The notes below the pieces were generated by a model, which made no database searches, was not told the DNA's origin, and saw only the letters and a program-made list of their open reading frames with translations. A stretch of DNA of 64,000 nucleotides from Halopolyspora algeriensis (GTDB taxonomy: Bacteria > Actinomycetota > Actinomycetes > Mycobacteriales > Pseudonocardiaceae): contig NZ_QPJC01000002.1 of NCBI RefSeq assembly GCF_003337235.1, forward strand, positions 372,001 through 436,000. The letters are read 5' to 3'. The translations under genes were made by a program, and so were the position numbers. Numbering within the stretch: the stretch's first letter is position 1; each line of letters opens with the position of its first letter. This document shows, in pieces, positions 60,181 through 64,000 of this stretch.

Positions 60181-61821
60181 ATGGGTACACAGCCGGGTAT
60201 GCCGAGACACCGGACAGGTGCGGCCGATGCGTGCCGAGCAGCCCGGCTACGCACCACGGTGCTGATCGCCACGGTGATGGGCCTGGTGGCGCTGATCGCC
60301 GGATGCGGTACCGGACAACTCGGCCCCCGGCATCTGCAGCGAGTCGGAGCCGGTTCCGAGGGCCAGGTGGGCAGCATCGCGGTCCGCGACGCCATGTTCG
60401 CCCACACCTCCTCGATCGAGGGCGACACCGTCTACCGGCCGGGTGAGACCGTTGCGGTGCAGGCGACCATCGTCAATGAGGGCACGCGCCCGGACCGATT
60501 GGTGTCGGTGAGCAGCCCGATCGCAGGTGAAGGCCTCGTCCTCGGGGAGAGCACCCTGCCCGGCCATCACACGCTCACCGCCGGCTATGTCGAGCCCGTC
60601 GCCTCGATCGAGCTGCCCGAGACGACCTCGATCGAGCTGCGGCTGACCGGGCTGACCACCACGATCCGGGCCGGCCGCACCTACCCCGTCGTGTTCACCT
60701 TCGCCCACGCCGGACAGGTCCGGCTCCCACTGCGGGTGGCCAACCCGGACGTACCTCGCGAGTACTGCCCGCTGCCGCCGAACGGCAAGGCCCCGAAAGT
60801 GCTCACCGCGCCTCTCGGCCGTGCCCCGGCACCACCCCGCAATCCCCTGCCGGACTGTTCCAGCCTGCCCACGAGCATCCCCGAGGTGCAGGTACTCGAC
60901 GTCGCACACCCCCTGAGCCATCCCACCTGGGCCACCGAGCGCAACGTGCTGCTCGGTTTCGTCGAGCAGGACGGCCGCCGGCGGCTGGTCCGGGTGGATT
61001 CGGAGACCGGCGAGGCCCTCGGCTCGCGCACGGTCGAGGGTGCCGGCGAGAAATTCGCCCTGATCACCCGGCCCGACGAGAGGGTGGCTGTTCCGCTGAC
61101 CGAGGCCGGCCGGATCGCCCTGCTCGACACCGAGACCCTGACCGAGGTCGGCAGTCTCGGCGACATCCCGACACCGTCTTGGGTGGTGGTGGAGAAAGCG
61201 GCGAAGTCGCTGTTCGCTCTGTCCGAGGACGACTCGACGGTCACCGGCGTGGATTACGAGCGCAGCGAAGTGCTGTTCCGGCACGAGGTGCAGGCGGGCC
61301 CGGAGGCCGTGGTGGAGCCGGGCAACCACGTCGACCCCTCGTTCTGGCTGGTCACCCGGGAGGGATTCACCTACTTCCACGAGACGCCGCAGGGGCCGCA
61401 GCCTGCGGGCACGCGCCGGGTCGCGTTGAGCCACACGACCTTCAGTTCGGACGACAGCGTGTCGAAGAGCGCCTACTTCGCCGAGGAGGGTTCCCGCCGC
61501 GTGCAACTGGTGGAGGGAAACGCCCACGGCGGGCTGGAGGTCGTGGCCGTCAACGAGCTCAGCGAGACGGTCGAGCACGTCGTGGCCGAGCCTCAACAGG
61601 AGCACCGCGTGTATGCGGTGACCGCCGACAAGCTGATCAGCATGCGGCCCGAGACCCTCGAGGTCATCACCATGATCGATTTCCGCACCACCCTCGAGCA
61701 GTCCGGCCTCGGCCACGCCCGGATCTCGGGCGTGGCCGTCGGCGACGACTACGTGTACCTGGCGGTGGAGGGCGAACCGTATGTGGTCAAGGCCAGGAAG
61801 GAAGAGGCACTGACCGAGTAA
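60181..61821 (+). CDS. Lipoprotein: PCu(A)C-like domain fused to a beta-propeller
   Basis: From ATG 60181 the protein has 546 residues. A signal peptide ends in a lipobox (VALIAGCG), giving a lipid-anchored extracellular protein. Residues ~60-190 (GSIAVRDAMFAH, VAVQATIVNEGTRPDRLVSV, TYPVVFTFAHAGQVRLPL) have the beta-sandwich pattern of actinobacterial PCu(A)C-like copper chaperones, though the usual Met/His copper ligands are not clear. Residues ~230-545 form repeated four-strand units (RRRLVRVDSETGEALG, GRIALLDTETLTEVG, DKLISMRPETLEVI), as in YncE-like propellers. It follows qcrB by ~100 bp and may serve oxidase metallation. GTG 60169 and ATG 60199 are other starts. Confidence 0.72.
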   Translation: MGTQPGMPRHRTGAADACRAARLRTTVLIATVMGLVALIAGCGTGQLGPRHLQRVGAGSEGQVGSIAVRDAMFAHTSSIEGDTVYRPGETVAVQATIVNEGTRPDRLVSVSSPIAGEGLVLGESTLPGHHTLTAGYVEPVASIELPETTSIELRLTGLTTTIRAGRTYPVVFTFAHAGQVRLPLRVANPDVPREYCPLPPNGKAPKVLTAPLGRAPAPPRNPLPDCSSLPTSIPEVQVLDVAHPLSHPTWATERNVLLGFVEQDGRRRLVRVDSETGEALGSRTVEGAGEKFALITRPDERVAVPLTEAGRIALLDTETLTEVGSLGDIPTPSWVVVEKAAKSLFALSEDDSTVTGVDYERSEVLFRHEVQAGPEAVVEPGNHVDPSFWLVTREGFTYFHETPQGPQPAGTRRVALSHTTFSSDDSVSKSAYFAEEGSRRVQLVEGNAHGGLEVVAVNELSETVEHVVAEPQQEHRVYAVTADKLISMRPETLEVITMIDFRTTLEQSGLGHARISGVAVGDDYVYLAVEGEPYVVKARKEEALTE

Positions 61822-61840
61822 AGCCGCCGAGTAAAGCCGC
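61815..61840 (+). repeat. Tandem 13-bp direct repeat at the lipoprotein stop
   Basis: CGAGTAAAGCCGC occurs twice head to tail (61815-61827 and 61828-61840). The first copy contains the TAA of the lipoprotein gene, so the copy is a recent small duplication. Confidence 0.75.
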
Positions 61841-61854
61841 AGCGCCCGGCAGTG

Positions 61855-62340
61855 TCAGCGATCGCCGTGCCCGCGCTGGGGTGGCGACAACGGCTCGACA
61901 GCGGCGTCGTACAGATACGCCTCGGTCGTGTGCTTGCTGTAGAGGCCCCGCTGGACGTAGGGCACCTTCTGCGACGGCATCGACGAGTGCAGCTGGCCCA
62001 CGGTGCCGGTGACCCGCACCCGCTGACCCGGTACGACCTCGACCGGATGGCCGGTCACCGGGGGCATCACCAGCAGCGTGTCGTCACCGGCGTCGCCACC
62101 GGACAGCTCGAACGCGTGGGGTCCGCGCACCTCGGCCACCGCGGCACTGACCGTGACGGTCCGCCCCAGGTGTTCACCCTGGTAGAAGTACTCCTTGTGC
62201 TGGATGTCGCCGACAGTGACGCCCCGTTGCGGGCCGGCGGTGTCACCACTGCTGCACGCGGCCGCCAGCGGCACGGCCAGGGCGCCGATCAGGATCATCC
62301 GCCCGATCCTGCCCGGCACGGACTCCGCCCGAACTTCCAT
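61855..62340 (-). CDS. Putative OB-fold lipoprotein
   Basis: The 161-residue protein has a signal peptide with lipobox (VPLAAACSS), then a beta-rich domain: GRTVTVSAAVAEVRGPHAFEL, cut here as GRTVTVSAAVAEV, DTLLVMPP and VVPGQRVRVTGTVGQL. This order looks like a DUF5666/OB-fold-type extracytoplasmic domain. It converges with the copper-chaperone-like lipoprotein. ATG 62340 or 62298 could start it; the longer start supplies the basic n-region. No reaction is assigned. Confidence 0.65.
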   Translation of the reverse strand: MEVRAESVPGRIGRMILIGALAVPLAAACSSGDTAGPQRGVTVGDIQHKEYFYQGEHLGRTVTVSAAVAEVRGPHAFELSGGDAGDDTLLVMPPVTGHPVEVVPGQRVRVTGTVGQLHSSMPSQKVPYVQRGLYSKHTTEAYLYDAAVEPLSPPQRGHGDR

Positions 62341-62493
62341 GGTCCGGGGTTACCCCGCACATCGTGCGGTACACGCCCCGACAACGGCAGGGCACTGTTG
62401 GTGTGCGCACAAGGCTCTACCATTGTCCTCCGCACAGGCCGGTGATCAGCGAAAGATCGAAACCCGAGCTCGCCGTGCAAGGAGTTGAGTACA

Positions 62494-62897
62494 GTGGCGG
62501 CGATGCGAAAATCGGGGTTGGCCCAGGACGCGCGGGGCCTGAGCAGGCACGATCACCTGTGCTGGCGCTATGACGAGCCGGCCGAGTTCCGCTCCCGGAT
62601 GCGGGAGTTTGTCGCCGAGGGCCTGGCATTGGGGCAACGTGTCTGCTACGTGGCCACGGGCACGGCCGAGGCATTGACCGACGAGCTGCGCGAAGTCGTC
62701 GGTATGGACCAGGCGTTGCTTTCCGGCGCCGCGCAGGTGACCTCAGTGGGCGGCACCTGTGCCGCGGACACGGCCATCGAGCCGAGCACGCCCGCCAGTA
62801 CGCCGCCACCGCCGTACTCCGCACCTCCCGGCCGGGGCCGGCCCGCATCGTGGAGGTGCTCAACCTGGACACCGTACGTGTGGAGTCGCTGACATGA
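62494..62897 (+). pseudogene. MEDS-domain protein broken by a frameshift
   Basis: Frame of GTG 62494: GLSRHDHLCWRYDEPAEFRS then FVAEGLALGQRVCYVATG is the start of a MEDS sensory domain. After about 62775 the sense continues in a second frame with AEHARQYAATAVLRTSRPG and ARIVEVLNLDTVRVESLT. That frame's TGA overlaps the next gene's ATG (ATGA), as expected for an intact operon. The first frame runs into unlike Pro/Ser sequence and ends at 62892. Total length (~134 codons) is short for the family, so some coding sequence was probably deleted too. AAGGAG precedes the GTG. Confidence 0.6.
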
Positions 62898-63844
62898 CCC
62901 CGAGCGCGGCAACGCACCCCGATCGATTCGTCCACGAAGCCCTCTTCTACGACTCCGACACCGACTATCTCGACGAGCTGGTGCCGTTCATCACCGACGG
63001 CCTGGCCCAGCGCGATCCCGTGACCGTGGCAGTGCCCGCCCCCAAACTCCGGCTGCTGCGCGAAGCCCTGGACGAGGACGCCGGGCGGGTCCGCATGCTC
63101 GACATGACCGAGGCCGGCCGCAACCCCGGCCGCATCATCGCCGACGTGCTGCACGCCTCCGCCGACGAGCACCCACACGAGCATGTCCGCATCATCGGCG
63201 AACCCATCTGGTCCGGCCGCACCGCCACCGAATACCCGGCCTGCGCCCAGCACGAAGCTCTGATCAACACCGCCTTCACCGGACGCGACGTCACCATCGT
63301 GTGCCCGTATGACACCGCCGGGCTCGATGCCTCCGCTCTGGCCGACGCCCACGCCACGCACCCGTGGCTACGGGTCACGGGCCGGCGGCACGCCAGCGAG
63401 CACTACGCACCCGAGGAGGTGCTCGCCCGGCACAACCAACCCCTGGGCAGCGTGCCGGACGCCGCGACCTACCCGGTCACCACAGCGGGCGCACTGCCCG
63501 GCGCGCGTCGCTTCGCCACCGACCACGCCCAGCGACTCGGCCTCTGTCCGGATCGGACCGTCGAATGGGAACTCATCGTCACCGAACTGGTCACCAACGG
63601 TCTGGTGCACGGCGGTGGAGACTGCCTCCTGCGAATCGGGCGCGACGGTGACGATCTCGTCTGCGCCGTCGAAAACAGCGGAACACTGGCCGACCCGCTG
63701 GCCGGGCGCCGACCACCCCAGCCCGGCCAGCTCGGCGGCCGCGGTCTGCTGCTGGTCCACAACCTGGCCGACCTCGTGCGCACCCACACCAGCCTGGCAG
63801 GTACCGCCATCCACGCCCACCTGCGCCTCACTTCCCCCCGGTAG
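62894..63844 (+). CDS. MEDS-domain anti-sigma ATPase (RsbA-like)
   Basis: This 316-residue protein has an N-terminal MEDS domain (FVHEALFYDSDTDYLDELVPF, cut as FVHEALFYDSDTDYL; then GEPIWSGRTATEYPACAQHEALIN in part) and a C-terminal GHKL ATPase: WELIVTELVTNGLVHGGGD with the N-box Asn, and LGGRGLLLVHNLADLV. Proteins of this order bind and phosphorylate STAS antagonists and hold sigma factors. The MEDS part may sense a ligand such as a corrinoid or porphyrin. The gene starts inside the stop of the upstream MEDS remnant. Confidence 0.83.
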   Translation: MTPSAATHPDRFVHEALFYDSDTDYLDELVPFITDGLAQRDPVTVAVPAPKLRLLREALDEDAGRVRMLDMTEAGRNPGRIIADVLHASADEHPHEHVRIIGEPIWSGRTATEYPACAQHEALINTAFTGRDVTIVCPYDTAGLDASALADAHATHPWLRVTGRRHASEHYAPEEVLARHNQPLGSVPDAATYPVTTAGALPGARRFATDHAQRLGLCPDRTVEWELIVTELVTNGLVHGGGDCLLRIGRDGDDLVCAVENSGTLADPLAGRRPPQPGQLGGRGLLLVHNLADLVRTHTSLAGTAIHAHLRLTSPR

Positions 63845-64000
63845 ACACGCGCGCCGACCGCCCCGGCTGACCACGGCCTGGCGCACGTCCGCGGACGGTC
63901 CCCGGTGCTGTACCTCCACCGTCCGCAGATCGCGCCGCGGTCGTTGGCAGCACGAGGTACGAGTGTGTGCCGGACGGTGACGGGTACACGCGAGTGGTGA
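63845..64000. other. Right edge, no gene seen
   Basis: The last 156 bases have no ribosome site followed by a credible frame. A gene could start beyond the edge. Confidence 0.4.

Overview
The window is high-GC DNA with actinobacterial gene content: an LCP cell-wall ligase, an F420-type LLM oxidoreductase, an actinobacterial-type cytochrome bcc (QcrCAB), STAS/anti-sigma regulators, an ECF42-type sigma factor with its YCII partner, the hopanoid enzyme HpnH, and a steroid-ring (HIP) degradation operon of mycobacterial/rhodococcal type. A soil actinomycete, perhaps of the Pseudonocardiaceae, fits best. The species cannot be named from the sequence alone. No insertion sequence, prophage or CRISPR array was seen.

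Layout. 1-17 kb: housekeeping and accessory genes. These are the end of a class III aminotransferase, an LCP protein facing a secreted GH25 muramidase, an ABC-class ATPase and a phosphoribosyltransferase, a zinc alcohol dehydrogenase, a SAM-hydrolase-type protein, a putative aconitase, a STAS protein, a gamma-carbonic-anhydrase-like protein and a PEP-synthase-like dikinase. 17-23 kb: a 30-codon small ORF, a metallothionein-like protein, two MFS carriers, and divergent tetR/hpnH. 23-34 kb: a worn stretch in which intact regulator/transporter/oxidoreductase units (LysR-MFS-quinone oxidoreductase; MarR-SnoaL-LLM-membrane proteins) alternate with broken genes. The broken genes are fragments of a methyltransferase, an SDR and a GNAT, a frameshifted GNAT, and an internally deleted MFS. 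One near-1-kb gap carries a perfect AT-rich palindrome.

34-44 kb: steroid or acyl-CoA catabolism. It holds an acyl-CoA synthetase with a KstR-like TetR, a 2-hydroxydienoate hydratase, an IclR regulator, two SDRs, and an echA20-ipdA-ipdB-ipdC operon behind two tandem 19-bp operator-like repeats. 44-52 kb: an Rrf2 regulator with two matching operators and the stump of a likely target gene, the ECF42/YCII pair, a thioesterase and a BKACE enzyme, an alanine/glycine symporter, a haloalkane-dehalogenase-like hydrolase and malate dehydrogenase.

52-62 kb: the most striking locus, a respiratory block. qcrC-qcrA run leftward. ctaC-ctaD, a small membrane protein, a CtaG-like protein and qcrB run rightward, followed by a lipoprotein that joins a copper-chaperone-like domain to a beta-propeller. 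The oxidase subunit I keeps every metal ligand and the His-Tyr pair, but it lacks the usual acidic and lysine residues of both the D and K proton channels, and no subunit III gene is present. 62-64 kb: a second lipoprotein, a frameshifted MEDS-domain gene and a MEDS/anti-sigma ATPase.
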